A DNA stretch of 52,500 nucleotides from Cryptococcus deneoformans JEC21 (lineage: Eukaryota; Basidiomycota; Tremellomycetes; Tremellales; Cryptococcaceae): NCBI RefSeq assembly GCF_000091045.1, contig NC_006687.1, forward strand, positions 605,001-657,500. Reading direction: 5' to 3'. Shown here piece after piece: positions 24,134-35,661 of the stretch. The position numbers and the translations under genes were made by a program. A model generated the notes under the pieces. The model saw nothing but the letters and a program-made list of their open reading frames with translations, had not been told where the DNA came from and did not search any database. Numbering within the stretch: the first letter of the stretch is position 1; each line of letters opens with the position of its first letter.

Positions 24134-25795
24134 CTAATGCGTCCATTTATTCCACACAAGCCCGCCCACCAAACTGGGATACCTCTCGCCCTCCTGCATC
24201 CAATAAGCTCCCGCCTCCGTCGTCCCTCGCACGAACCACCCAGCGGACCACCCCAACCACACCCACGTCCAGATAAAGCCAAGTAGTCTTTCTACAAAAA
24301 TCAGCCACCCAGGTTGTTTACCAAGCTTCCATGTCGGGTGTGTGCGGAATTTCCATCCCCGCCATGTGGTTTTGACCGTTGCCTCGGCTGCGAGAGCGAG
24401 CGGCTGTATCACAAAAAAGGGGGTAAGAATCAAAATGTCTTTAAAATATCTAATCTTGCCGGGATGGGTCTTCATCAGGAGTACCAACGTTCCGCAGTCA
24501 TGCTGCAGACCTGATAAGCCAAAGACAATGGTCGACTTGACCAGATTTTGGAACATGAGCATCGGAGTCATGCGTTTTGAAGGCAGTTGGGTGGGACTGG
24601 TAGGTATTGGATGATTGGGAGATACTCTTCCTGATGGAGATGGAGTATTGGCGGAGGAAGATGAGTCGGGTGGTACAGAAGGGTGAGATGACAGCCCAGT
24701 GTGTGTCAAATGAAACACCTTTTCTGATATGCCTATCCACCCAAACACATACAGCCATCGGCGGTTGAATCCTTGCCATGTCTACAAGGGTATTATCGCT
24801 TTGTCAGAGCTCTGTTTTACACATGTTCGGTGGACCACTCACCCGCGACCACATCGTCGACAACCCAGGGTACTTCCACAACTCTGTAAAATTGCCAAAC
24901 AATGGAGGCCATCCCCATGGACTCCACATCTCCCCCTCCCAGCCCATCAGTCCTCCAATACCTACAAACAGCAATGCCGCGAGCACGTGGGAAAGGTTGA
25001 GCCCATACCACGTACGAGTGACGACCATGATGCTATATATGGCCTTTTGGCCCAGGGTGAGGTCGGTGTAAGTGAGAGTAGGATTTGGGTGAAAGAAGGC
25101 TCGAGCAGATGTGAGATTCATAAGGGAACGCATAAAGTCGTAGAACAGCCAAGCTGCCGCAAGAAAAGTTAATCTTGAAAAGAAGTATGCCCGTCTTGGT
25201 GACCCTTTTGTGTAGGGCTCGCGTCTCGAAGAGGATGGAAGAGGACAGCAATAATTCCACCCTACACCTCTCCATGACCACCAAAGGGAGGTAGCCCAAT
25301 AGAATTTGGCGAGTGTATAAGGAGCTGGGACACGCTCGGGTACTAGAGGTTGGGTATCATCAGATGATGAAGGAGGCTTGAGAGCCGATACTTTTAAAGG
25401 TGGGCGAGGATTTGAGCGGGGAATGAAACGATGTGTATGCTCTTCAGCGGGGAAAAAGACGAGAAGCTCGTACGTTCTGAATATAAAGCTCACTGAGGAT
25501 CATTATCAATACAAATAAAACCCACATATGTACTCTTTCAAGGCTCACGTAGTAAGATGGGTATCCCCCAATGATCGTAATTGCTCTCCGTAACTGGGAC
25601 GAACATAAGATAGCCCCATATTGCAGATATTAAGGGGGCGGCGATAGCTATTCTGAATAGCCTCCAGGGGCCATGGTGAGGCAAGGAGAGGATGACAGTT
25701 GTCAAGAAGGCATTGAAAAATCCGAGGTTGTAGTCAAAGGGAGTGACGGGGCGTTGTGGAGGGAGAAGTGCGAGGAAAGAGGATAGGGACGGCAT
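24134..25795 (-). CDS. Wax-synthase-like membrane O-acyltransferase
   Basis: Likely transfers a fatty acyl group to a lipid or alcohol at the ER membrane. The substrate cannot be told from sequence. Exons: 25795-25549, 25492-24843 and 24781-24134; 514 aa. Several hydrophobic segments are spread over the length (residues about 20-75, 165-215 and 250-285, and several near the C-terminus). The family signature region is present: WSPWGWPPLFGNFTELW, then MWSRTWQGFNRRWLYVFGW across the last intron. The distal block FGLSGLQHDCGTL carries the histidine expected for MBOAT-type catalysis. The usual WHQ triplet after the W-x-R motif reads WQG here. Related fungal proteins include secondary-metabolite acetyltransferases, so that is the main alternative. 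Confidence 0.78.
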
Positions 25796-26371
25796 TCAAG
25801 TAGTAAGGGGAGATGGGATGGTAGAGGATACTATGGAGAGGAGGATATGGTGGATATAGCTACAGTAATAATGGTTGAATTGTTGAATTGTTGAATTGTT
25901 GAATTGTTGAATTGTTGTTCAGTTGATGGCCCGGGGAGTGACGGCATTTAGACTAACCCCAGGCACGCAGCATCGGCTCTATCACCCGTGCTCCGTGCCC
26001 TCTCTTCCGACGGATGTCTCCTTGATTAATTACGCGCGTCCCTGCAGACCGCAGAGATATCGCTGCGGCAGTACTAATAACATTCATGTATCCATGTTTG
26101 AACACGTTATGCTTTGCTGAGCACGGGGCTATTACGCTACGCTGCGACGGGCCTCGCTCTCGCAGCTGCACTGCTGAACAAAGAAACGCGTTCGAGAGAC
26201 ATCCGTCAGATCATGAACGGGTGTAGCTTTTCTTCACATACTGTTATACCGTACTTTATATACATATCTATGAAAGCTTACAAAATGACTAATACCCATA
26301 ATCCCATACATACACACATGTCGTGACTCCGTCTTGCTAAATGTTCTCGACAATCCCATATTCCAACAGGA
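25796..26371. other. Intergenic region with octamer repeat
   Basis: About 575 bases hold the promoter of the acyltransferase gene and the 3' UTR of VPS37. Apart from the 8-bp tandem repeat listed separately, no RNA gene or element was recognised. Confidence 0.4.
25875..25914. repeat. Tandem repeat, five copies of TTGAATTG
   Basis: Five perfect head-to-tail 8-bp units, followed by a partial diverged unit. This is a short tandem array about 80 bases upstream of the acyltransferase start codon. It is likely to vary in copy number between strains. Confidence 0.95.
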
Positions 26372-27131
26372 TTAATCATCCCTCCAAGCAACCTCTCCTC
26401 TAGACCATCTTTCAGCCCAGATAGCCCTTTTATGATAAATCTTCCTGGCAGCTTTGAACTCGTGGATGAAGTCTTCTATAGCCCTGCCTTGAATCTGCTA
26501 CACGTAAATTAGCGCAGTGCTAGGTAATGTACAACGTGAATACTTACTCGGTCAACTCGTAATCCCTCTGCAGAAGGAGCGGGAGAGTCTATTCTCGAAC
26601 CCGGTCGACTATTCGTTGCTGATCTGCCTTCTATAAAGGCGCTTGCAATTTTTTCTGATAACTCGTCTTGAGCAGTGAGAGAATGTCGTAAACGGAGGTG
26701 AAGGAACGATGGTCGGACTCGCTACCGGCAGGATAAATATCACGGAAGCCTATCACCTCCACGACTACGTACCTGATAAAGGTTCTGTTGTGATTTCTCA
26801 ATGTCTGCCCATTGACGTTTGAGGTCTTCGGCATGTGCGTAGGATTGTGCCGTCGCATCTCTCAAGGCCAATAGTTCGTCCTTCAACTCCAGATTACGTC
26901 CTGCTTCTGTTAAACACAGACTCAAGCAACACGTCGTACCATCCATCTATACTCACTGGCTGTTTCCTCATTCTCCCTGCCTAGCTTTTCCACCTCTGCG
27001 GCCAACTGCTGAACCTCTGGAAGGGTGAAGAGGAATGCTTCTGTGAGCTCCGGTGAGGATAGCAGGTCTTTGAGAAATGAGGGAGGATAGCTTGAAAGAG
27101 AAGGAAATTGCTGGAGGAGAGGCGTGGACAT
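26372..27131 (-). CDS. VPS37: VPS37-like ESCRT-I subunit (Mod(r) domain)
   Basis: Subunit of ESCRT-I, which sorts ubiquitinated cargo into multivesicular endosomes. Exons: 27131-26957, 26906-26773, 26721-26548 and 26494-26372; 201 aa. The Mod(r) fold is visible as a long helical stretch. It runs from LPEVQQLAAEVEKLGREN through LELKDELLALRDATAQSYAH and EDLKRQWADIEKSQQNLYQ. A short hydrophobic linker follows (RVRPSFLHLRLRHSLTAQ), then DELSEKIASAFIEG. The C-terminal DFIHEFKAARKIYHKRAIWA matches the end of VPS37 proteins. Size and order fit the family. The sequence is divergent, as usual for VPS37, so the call rests on the pattern rather than on strong identity. Confidence 0.85.
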
Positions 27132-27353
27132 GGTATGAGGTGTGTGCAAGTGTGTATGGATATGCAATTGATGTACGAGGAGGGAACGAAGAGTAGTGAG
27201 TAATAATGAATGACGAGTAGGCGGTGGTGGCCGCCGAGTGCCTGGGTTATTAGATATACGGGCGTCATCATTTGCACGTCTATATTATACACAGACATAC
27301 TACGTACTCATCGTCACATATATATATATACTTCCCCCCGCCAGCCAACTCCC
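27132..27353. promoter_or_regulatory. Divergent promoter, VPS37 / TAG lipase
   Basis: 222 bases lie between two outward start codons, so the region must serve both genes. It holds an alternating TA run at about 27318-27330, a short microsatellite close to the lipase leader. Confidence 0.4.
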
Positions 27354-30300
27354 ATGCCGCCTTCGCCCCCCAGCTCAGCAGCTGCGGACCAATGGAACAT
27401 AGATTACGTCAACGAAGAGTATGTCCCATCTCCATCCGCGCCACTCGCCGCTCACCCCTTGACTAGCCACCTCAAAGCATTCGCCCAAGCCCTTTCCTAC
27501 AATGATGTCCAGCCACTTGACGGCGACAGCTCACCCCTCTCTCCAAGGTCGTTCTCATTGCCTCCAGAATCCCCGCAACTGTCCACAGCCAGCGTAAAGG
27601 CTCCTCCTCCAACGTGGAAATACGGACCGGATAATGGCACGCTCAGGAGCGGAAGGGATACTGAAGAAAGAGTGGAGAAACTTACGGCGACTAGTGATTT
27701 TGCTGTAAGGACTAAAGCTCTCGTATTGTAACCATTCAATTAATGAACGTAGCCTATACACCAACGCGTTTCTCGAAAACGCCAACGAGCAACCTCTCAA
27801 GGGCTCACCTACAATGTTATCCGATGGCCGCTCCTCTTTTTTATATTCTTCATCATCTACCTCGAATTTTCTGCCTACGTTATAACTCGCCAAATTGTCA
27901 ACATATTCGAATGGCTGGTCGCTTGGAGAGGATATAAAGCCAAGCTGAGGAAAGAGTTGAGGAAAGCCAAAACATACGACGAGTGGGTAAATACAGCCAA
28001 GAAGCTTGACAAGCATCTTGGATTTGATGACTGGAAGGATGTGGAAGAGGACTCTTATTTTGACTGGGCATTGGTTAGAAGAGTCAGGAGAACATTGACC
28101 AGACTGCGGGCTGCAAATGATACAAGGGGTTTGATGGACGCTTTGGCTGTTTGCGTTAGAGCCAACTTTGCTGGAACCGAGAGTGTGAAGATGTACAGCG
28201 AGGTAAGTTGATACATCTCACTTACATAGGTCTAACCCACCCTTTATAGACCTTTATTGGCACCAAGAAAGCTGTTGAAGCACATATCAAAGAAGTAGCC
28301 GCCTGCCTGGACTATGTGAGGACAGCCACCGACGTCTCTTTGGAGGAGAAACGAGCATTTTTCAGAGCCGTCAATAAGCACTATGGGTCTAGTGCTCTAT
28401 GTCTGTCAGGCGGTGCCTCCTTTGGCTATTATCAGTACGACTTTCGCTTGTTTGCCCCTCGTGGAAGAAAGCTGACGGATTTACTTTGTCAGTTTCGGTG
28501 TCATCAAAGCCTTCCTTGAGGCCGATCTGCTCCCTCGAGTCATCACTGGAACATCCGCCGGTGGGCTTTGTGCTGCTCTTTTATGTACACGAACAGATAG
28601 CGAGCTCAAGGAACTTTTGGTCCCCGAATTGGCCGATAAGATCACTGCATGTTCAGATCCCTTCACGGTATGGTTCAAACGCTTCCGACAGACGGGTGCT
28701 AGATTCGATACTATTGACTGGGCGAGAAGGGTTGGTGATTTTCGGTACAGAGAGATGGGAATTACGCTGACTCGAATTAGTCCATGTGGTTCACAAGAGG
28801 GTCTTTGACTTTCAAAGAGGCGTATACAAAGACGGGACGAGCCTTGAATATTTCTGTAGTGCCGTCCGATCGTCATTCGTAAGTGGCAGGGTCAATATCC
28901 TTATACCACACACCTGACCTAATCACTCTAGACCCACAATCCTTCTTAACCACCTCACTGCTCCCAACTGCCTCATCTGGTCAGCCATCCTTGCAAGCGC
29001 TGCCGTTCCCGGTATTCTGAATCCCGTGGTGCTCATGGCTAAAGACCGAAGTGGAAATATCAAGCCCCACAACCTGGGCGGTTCCCGGTTCAAAGACGGA
29101 AGTCTTCGCGAAGATATACCTCTTGGAAGCCTACACACTCAATTCAACTGCAACTTTTCCATCGTCTCTCAGACAAATCCGCACATTCACCTTTTCTTCT
29201 TTGCGCCTCGTGGTTCCGTTGGCAGACCTGTAGCGCATCGTAAAGGAAAAGGTTGGCGAGGAGGCTTTATTCTCTCAGCTCTAGAATCCTACATCAAGCT
29301 TGACTTATCCAAACACTTCAAGGTGATCAGGGATTTGGATCTCATGCCTCAAATTCTGCAGAGTGACTGGAGTGGCGTTTTTTTGCAAAGATTCTCGGGT
29401 GATTTAACCTTAACTCCGAGAAGTACCATCGGGGTAAGTGTTACGGATCTGTGTGTTGGTCATATAGCTGATAAGAATTGAAGGATTGGTTCCATATCTT
29501 GTCGGATCCCGACAGGCCACAAATGAAAAGAATGTTGAGGGTGGGCGAACGAGTGGCGTGGCCTGCTTTGGGAATGGTCAGGAACAGGATGACGGTTGAA
29601 GTGAGTGTTTCTTCTTGTTTTTGTTTGAATATGGTAAACAAGGACTTATTTGGTTAGCGTGCCATACTCAGAGGCCGCAGCGAAGTCCGTACTGCACTCA
29701 GTCATGACCGTACATCAAACGACCCTGCGACTTCCCTACCCGAAACAAACCCGGAGCTTACCGGTGCATTGGACCATGTCCCTATCGAATCGGATGTCGA
29801 TGCAGGATTTGTTTCCCGTTCGCGTCGTGCTCGCAACAAGACGGGCTCAAAGGGTGGTGATACCCCAGAAGAACAGCTCAATCTAGCAGGCGTTTTCCAG
29901 CTTGATGAAAGTAGCAAAGGTGTACGAAGAAGGAAGCAAAAGAAGAGTGGAATGCCTCTTGTTGCAGAACCTCTCGGCGAGCTACCAGAGGTTTCGCCAA
30001 CTCATTCCCCCATAGCAACGGAAAGCCCTCAACGGAATTATACGTCGAATTTCGGTGACAGCTTCCGACACGTACGAGCTCCTTCCCTTCCAGCATTGAG
30101 CTCTCCCTTCCGTTCTATCCGCTCAAACACTTCGTCCTCTTCTAACAACGTGCAATCTCCATCCTCTTCACAGAGATTCAGGTCTCAACTTAGTATCACA
30201 AGGTGGTTCGGCGGTGTCTCGGAAAGTTCCTCGGATGAAGAAGACGAAGATCTTGGCGGTTTGCAGAGTGGCGAGGCTACAGCGTCGTCGGGAGAAGAAG

Positions 30301-30554
30301 GCATCCCTACTTTCCAACTTGATAGTGCTGTCGAATCCCATTCCGACCGTTCGGAAGACGAGATGCTCCACTCTGGTGCTAATGTCAAGGAAGAATATCA
30401 AAGCGAGGAAAGCGAGGGCAAAATCCCAATCCCCGGAGGGGAGAGGGTGACTCAAGAGAAAATTGACTCGTCTATGGCGAGCGGAGAGAGGCTGAGACCG
30501 GCTGGTGGAAGCAAAGGCAGTGCCAAGACGCCACCTGTTCAGGATGGAGCGTAA
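27354..30554 (+). CDS. Patatin-type triacylglycerol lipase (Tgl3/4/5 family)
   Basis: Hydrolyses stored triacylglycerol on lipid droplets. Exons: 27354-27704, 27753-28202, 28250-28434, 28493-28730, 28781-28878, 28932-29433, 29484-29600 and 29658-30554; 945 aa. After a disordered N-terminus a hydrophobic hairpin (WPLLFFIFFIIYLEF) and the DUF3336-type region precede the patatin core. The oxyanion loop is SGGASFGYYHFGV and the nucleophile elbow is G-T-S-A-G. The Ser-Asp dyad is completed by the Asp of RFKDGSLREDIP. The last 300 residues are low-complexity, with basic (RRRKQKKSG) and acidic Ser patches (SSSDEEDEDLGG), probably regulatory and phosphorylated. Assigning it to Tgl4 or Tgl5 is not possible by eye. 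The start at 27354 has a good context and gives an uninterrupted first exon. Confidence 0.93.
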
Positions 30555-31072
30555 GCAACTGTATCGTATGCGTGTATCTTTCATATCATGTTTGTAGCAA
30601 GTATGGAGTCCAGTATACATGGTTCATTGAGCCCATAGTGTCTGTTTTCGCCGCTATTTTATCCTTGCTCAAGTCTTGATTGAAGACGGTCAGTCATGTT
30701 CAGCCGCTGAAGACAAAGGAAAGGTTATTATGATGTTGTAGAAAGGACGATTTTTGGATGACTTGTCGTAGGTTATCGCGCAAAGCATGGAGACAAGAGT
30801 ACCCATACCTTAGAAACGATGTCCTTCCTCCTTTGTTCTGCTTGGGACCCGAAAGGTTCACAACTCTTTTATCTTCCCTCCAAATGCCCTGTCATTACTT
30901 CCCATCGTATCTGCACTCAAAGCAGCCATTTACTCTTCCCATCTCTTATCTCGACGAAACGACTGATGTTTGTTCCCTCGGCTGAACGACTATCGTGTTC
31001 TGTAGTGCAGTGTCCCAAGGACAGTCTTTTGATAACCAATCACGGCTATCATCTTTAACAAACAGTGTTGCA
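30555..31072. promoter_or_regulatory. Intergenic region between two + strand genes
   Basis: About 520 bases presumably contain the lipase 3' UTR and the promoter of the next gene. Short frames here have no family resemblance. No repeat seen. Confidence 0.35.
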
Positions 31073-33147
31073 ATGTCTTCAGTCGCTCACTCATCTCTGC
31101 CACAATTCCGCACGAAGTACCATGCCTCCTCTAATGGAACACAAGATGGACAACCAGTGACAGCTCCTCTTCCTTCCCTACCACCACCAGAGCCACCAAC
31201 ACCTGCTCCAGGAGAATCCATAAAGGACATGGATGACAACGTCCAAAGTCACGAGAAGATAGCGAACAGCAGCCCTATCACCCTTTCTCCTCGCACCCCT
31301 TCTTCACGGCCTCTATCGCCCGATTTGCCAAACCGAGACGCTTTATATTTATTCTGCAATTTTTCCAGCTACATGAGAAGTCCTCATGAGGGTTGCGATT
31401 GTATAAGCCCCGAAGATTTCAGGGATACCATAAGGCTCCTTGACCATGCTCGTGTGGGTGTATTAAAGCAGATGATCAATGAGGTCGAAGCTGATAATGA
31501 CGTTCTATCTCGTGTCCAGTTCCTAGCAGCACAACGGCGATCAAATGTTCACATCTTGCACCTGAAATATCGATTTCAAGGTCAGCATAAGACTTTCCGC
31601 TCCCCGCATTCTTTCGCAAATAACCAGTTACCATTCAATCACCGTGACAATGCCGGAAGAGCGCGAAACCCTGTGCCTCAGCCATTTGCCGTCTTACATG
31701 ACCCAGTGATGAAGATTGATTATAGTAGGTCGTATCTAAGTTATTAAGAAAACGAGCAATGGTTGACCAATGCTAAACAATGCAGTGGAGAATGGCATCT
31801 TTGAACCTTTGCCTGCACAAGCTATATTCAGTCACATAGCCAAATCGTGTCAGCCACCACCTCGCATCATCGTTATATCCTACGTTCATTCCAAAGTCAC
31901 AGAGTAAGAGTCATTATTGTGCTATGCTGACCTTTATAATACTTACAAACGATTGTAGAAACCATCTCTCGTCTCTGTCCACATGGGCCATCACTTCATC
32001 TCCCCCAATGTACATATTTTCTCCTATTGAGACTCGCCTCCGGGAGCAACGTCCTCTTCATCTTGCTCTCAACCATGCCATCCCCATGTCAATGTACGCC
32101 TGGCCGTTAGAAGCTCAGCTAAGTTATGAAGCAGACAGGCCACAATGTAGATCAGTGAGAAGTTCTTCAACAGGAATAAGGGCAAACTGGGAGCATTACA
32201 GAAAAGCTTCAGAGGGCAGCCCAATACTCCTAACCCGGCGGATTAGCGAACAAAACACACCTGTCGTAAACAAGCAATCCCATTTAGATTCAAGCAGCAG
32301 GAAAACCAGATATCCACCTGATCCTGTCGCATCTCTCACTATTATCATGTCCTCGCTTGAGACTCTGTCAATCATCAAGGATAAGGGTGATGGAAACAAA
32401 AACTCTGCCCCCAATAGTGCGCCGTTACCTTGGTGTGTCCCATCTCAAAGTTTGACCTCTAAAATCCCTTCCATAGATCGCATACCTCTCTGGCAACTTG
32501 CCCCAGGTGTCGGTATACTACACGGTAGCACTTCTGCTTCCATTGGTATTCACATCAGTGATTTCTCTGCCATCAATTTGGTTGGAGAAAGCGGCGATGT
32601 GAAGCAAGGCGAGGCAGATAAGAAGATCAAAGAACGTGAAGTAGAGGGGCTAGGTATCAAGACAGAAGTTATGGGCATGAATGAACTGAGAGCGACAGAT
32701 GGGACTGGGGTGACAAGTGAAGCTCTTGAAGCAACGGCCTTGCTCGAACGCCCAATCTCTAGGCCATCAAGTACTGCCCCGGTCCCAGTAGGTGCACCCG
32801 GGGCCAAAACGGGCTCCTCAACGAACACGCACGCAACAGCGTACCCGACGACTCATCTTACACGATCTGATCCAAGCACAAAAAGTATTGCCAGGCCTTG
32901 GCGCTCGCTGAGCAGTCAGTCATGGCCTGCACCGGTAAGCAAGGCCCCCGGTTGGCGGAAGGGCAGGAAAGAGATGATGGAAGATACTTTGGAAGAATTG
33001 GGATTGGGTCATACCGAGACTGAGTTGGAGCACGAGATTTTGCAAGAAGCCGTAGATCCAGCTCTCAATACTGAGGGAATAAGTTTATCCTGCGGAACAG
33101 TTACTGAAGAAGAGAGTAACCTGTTAAATTTGTTAATGTGTCGATGA
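31073..33147 (+). CDS. Hypothetical protein, 652 aa
   Basis: I do not recognise a family. Exons 31073-31724, 31786-31903 and 31959-33147 join in phase. The first 90 residues are Pro/Ser-rich. A more ordered block follows, starting RDALYLFCNFSSYMRSPHEG and continuing through FRDTIRLLDHARVGVLKQM. Around the two introns comes a hydrophobic beta-like stretch, PRIIVISYVHSKVTENHLS, then TWAITSSPPMYIFSPIETR. It could be a compact alpha/beta domain. The C-terminal 250 residues are again low-complexity with acidic patches. No membrane segment or signal peptide is seen. The three-exon model rests on good splice signals and long open frames, so the gene is likely real. Confidence 0.72.
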
Positions 33148-33343
33148 TTACGAAGGTAACTATTGTGTGAGACCAGCCAAAAACATGCATCAGCGAGACA
33201 AACATCGGGGATGCCTACAGAAACATAAATAGGCGGCCGAGGGGAGAAAGCGAACCCGCTTCCTCACTTGCCAGCAGCAAAGATATGGCGATGCAGTATG
33301 GCACAAAGAGAGTGTCGGAGGTGATACAACATAATACGATTGA
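33148..33343. other. Short convergent intergenic region
   Basis: 196 bases lie between the stop codons of the hypothetical gene and CK2 beta. The two 3' UTRs probably overlap here. No other feature seen. Confidence 0.35.
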
Positions 33344-34446
33344 TTACACAGATGACTTCTTCTCCTTCTCCTGTTCTTGTTCATGTTCCTGCGCTTCAAG
33401 TCGAGAGATTTGACTGATAAGATCAGAATGGTTGACCCTTTCAACAAAATGAACGACTCACGTATCCCGCCTGGCTGTTCTCCATCGAGCAAGTTTAGCG
33501 TCCTCGTTGACCTTAAATCCAAATATTTTTGGCTCAAACATTTCCGCCTTCAGCGCCATTGCTGAAGTACTGATCCCTGCACCCCCTTCCCTGCTTTGCC
33601 CAGCTGACACCAAGCTTCTGTTGACATCTGCCACGCTCGACCCCACCGGTTGACCCTTCCCTGGAATCATTTGTGGATACACCATGAAAAGCATGTGAGG
33701 GAATGTGGTCCCGAAGTAAGATCCGTCGATAGATCCGTGGCGGTTAGACTTGGGAGAATAGATGTCTTCACATCGGGGACAGTAAAGCTTGACGGCCTTT
33801 TGATAAGGGATATCGGATAGTCCGACTGGAAGCAAAGGTTGAGAATAGCAATAAACCCTGGGGCAGCGACCGAAATCGGCTTTGCGATATTTCTCCAGCT
33901 ATGGTCACAGTTAGTTATGTGCCATCAGATTCTTCTCAACCACCCTCACCATTTTCGCGAGGCCTCTCGTGGTTACAATAAATCGAGCGTGGATCAAGCC
34001 GTACAGAAATCTGGCGGAGGTCTCAATACCCTCTCTCGTATCGTCGTCCAAATCGTCTTCATCTGCAATTACGTCAAATAGATATCTCACTTGTAGCTAT
34101 GTATACTCACTCAGGTTATCCGTGATCAAGCTTAGAGCACGTGAATACTCTTGTACAACTTCCGCGTTAAGACCAGTGAGGTTAAATCTATCAAGGATGT
34201 AGTCTTCGTCGACCTCGCAAAAGTATTCCTGCGGTAATGTCAAAATTAAGCTCCATGGCATCCAATTAAATCGCGCGGTCAAAACTGATGACCCACATTG
34301 CCCTTAGAAGACAGAAACCAGGAGATCCACCTAAGCAAGATGCCATCACATCAGTATGTTACTGCTTGCGATCCGTCGAGACTGCTGGGAAATTTAACTC
34401 ACGAGTCAGCGTAATCGCTTTCAGAGCCAGTTGATAAGTCTTCCAT
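33344..34446 (-). CDS. CKB1: Casein kinase II regulatory (beta) subunit
   Basis: Dimerises and holds the CK2 catalytic subunits in a tetramer that phosphorylates acidic Ser/Thr sites. Exons: 34446-34403, 34330-34297, 34228-34111, 34062-33950, 33898-33462 and 33413-33344; 271 aa. The start [15 protein letters not shown] runs into the family opening [21 protein letters not shown]. An acidic loop (NEDDLDDDT) follows. The zinc ribbon ligands are in FGRCPRVYC and [10 protein letters not shown], and then come [20 protein letters not shown]-terminal extension of about 60 residues ends in a Glu/Lys-rich helix ([13 protein letters not shown]). Fungi carry one or two beta genes, so the CKB1 versus CKB2 label is uncertain. 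The start at 34446 is supported by splice phase. Confidence 0.96.
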
Positions 34447-34964
34447 GTTGCGACTGGATATAGTGTTTGTGTAAAGGCAGAAATAAGAGGTAGCTGGGTG
34501 TGGATGAAAGCGAAGAAATGAGCGCCTGCGACGGTGCGACGGCGGCAGAGAACAGATGGCATTGTTTTGCTGCGGGGTTTCTTCAATATCCGCTTATTCC
34601 ACTTGGAATTTGTTTCTCAATACATCTCATACTGATGTAAAAAACACCACATTTTTATGCTCACTCTGTGCCAGCGAATTCTCTACTCCACAGATATGCA
34701 TATTATTTGCTTCAGAGTCTTTTCAGAGCTTCAAAAAGGCGACTCTGCCCACTATTGTTATGAAGTATCATGTCAATTTGCTTCCGACCTGATGTTGTGC
34801 GACTGATTATCTTCCACCTCATGACTTTAACGGAAACTCGCGACGCCCAAGTGGTGGCCCACGTTCTTGACGCACTCTTGCTGGTGGGTGAATTCAGCTT
34901 TCATTTGCGCCTTTCCATCTCTTGCGCCCTCCTCTCAAACTCCCGCATACTCACATCCTTGACC
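34447..34964. promoter_or_regulatory. Divergent intergenic region, CK2 beta / FKBP
   Basis: About 520 bases with promoters for both neighbours. Frames seen here have no family support. No repeat or RNA gene recognised. Confidence 0.35.
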
Positions 34965-35581
34965 ATGTACCATCCAAAGGCCCTTATAATCGCTCTTCTT
35001 TTCTCACTGTCCCTCATTCTCGCCGCAAAATCAGCCGAGCAGCTTCAGATCGGTGTCAAGTATGTGCCTGAAGAGTGTCCAGTCAAGTCCCGCAAAGGTG
35101 ACAGGCTTTCCATGCAGTAAGTTGCCTTGAGGATGAAATATCATGGTTCTAGTTCTTGGGGTATAATGACTGACTATCATATTGTAGCTACACTGGGACC
35201 CTTGCTAAGGATGGCTCCAAATTTGACAGTTCTTTAGACAGAAACAGGCCCTTTGAGTTCACGCGTATGTCCGCCTTGCCATCTTGGGCTTCCAAGTTCG
35301 AGGAATTGAGACTGATCAATGAACGTAGTCGGAGCTGGGCAAGTCATTAAGGGCTGGGATCAAGGCCTTCTTGATATGTGCATCTCTGAAAAGCGCAAGT
35401 TGACCATTCCTTCTCATCTCGCATACGGTGAGTTCGCGTTACATACCCAACGATTGGAAATATGCGAGCTCATGTATCCCAAGGTGAACGTGGCCACCCT
35501 CCTGTCATTCCTCCCCAAAGTACTCTCGTCTTCGAAGTGGAGCTGTTGGGTATCAAGAACCGTCATGTCGACGAACTTTAA
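34965..35581 (+). CDS. FPR2: ER-resident FKBP peptidyl-prolyl isomerase
   Basis: Prolyl cis-trans isomerase acting on folding proteins in the ER lumen; a potential FK506-binding protein. Exons: 34965-35116, 35188-35264, 35329-35427 and 35484-35581; 141 aa. Residues about 1-24 form a cleavable signal peptide ([19 protein letters not shown]). The FKBP core follows: [16 protein letters not shown], then [18 protein letters not shown], then [19 protein letters not shown]. The protein ends HVDEL, a K/HDEL-type retrieval signal, which confirms lumenal retention. The core is the minimal single FKBP domain, as in yeast Fpr2 and human FKBP2. Aromatic and Asp positions lining the FK506 pocket (Y, F, D, W) appear kept. 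Confidence 0.95.
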
Positions 35582-35661
35582 ATCATTCATTCATATTGAG
35601 AATCATAACTATGCATTTTCAGCTGAGGGAACAGCAGCAACTTCTTCTAACGGATTATCAT

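Noticed and set aside
27317..27331. TA microsatellite as a possible element or origin
   Set aside because: It is a short simple run only, with no further structure.
34359..34586. Minus frame giving CK2 beta a different N-terminus
   Set aside because: It is out of phase with the second exon. The ATG at 34446 gives a 44-nt exon that splices correctly into the conserved WISWF opening.
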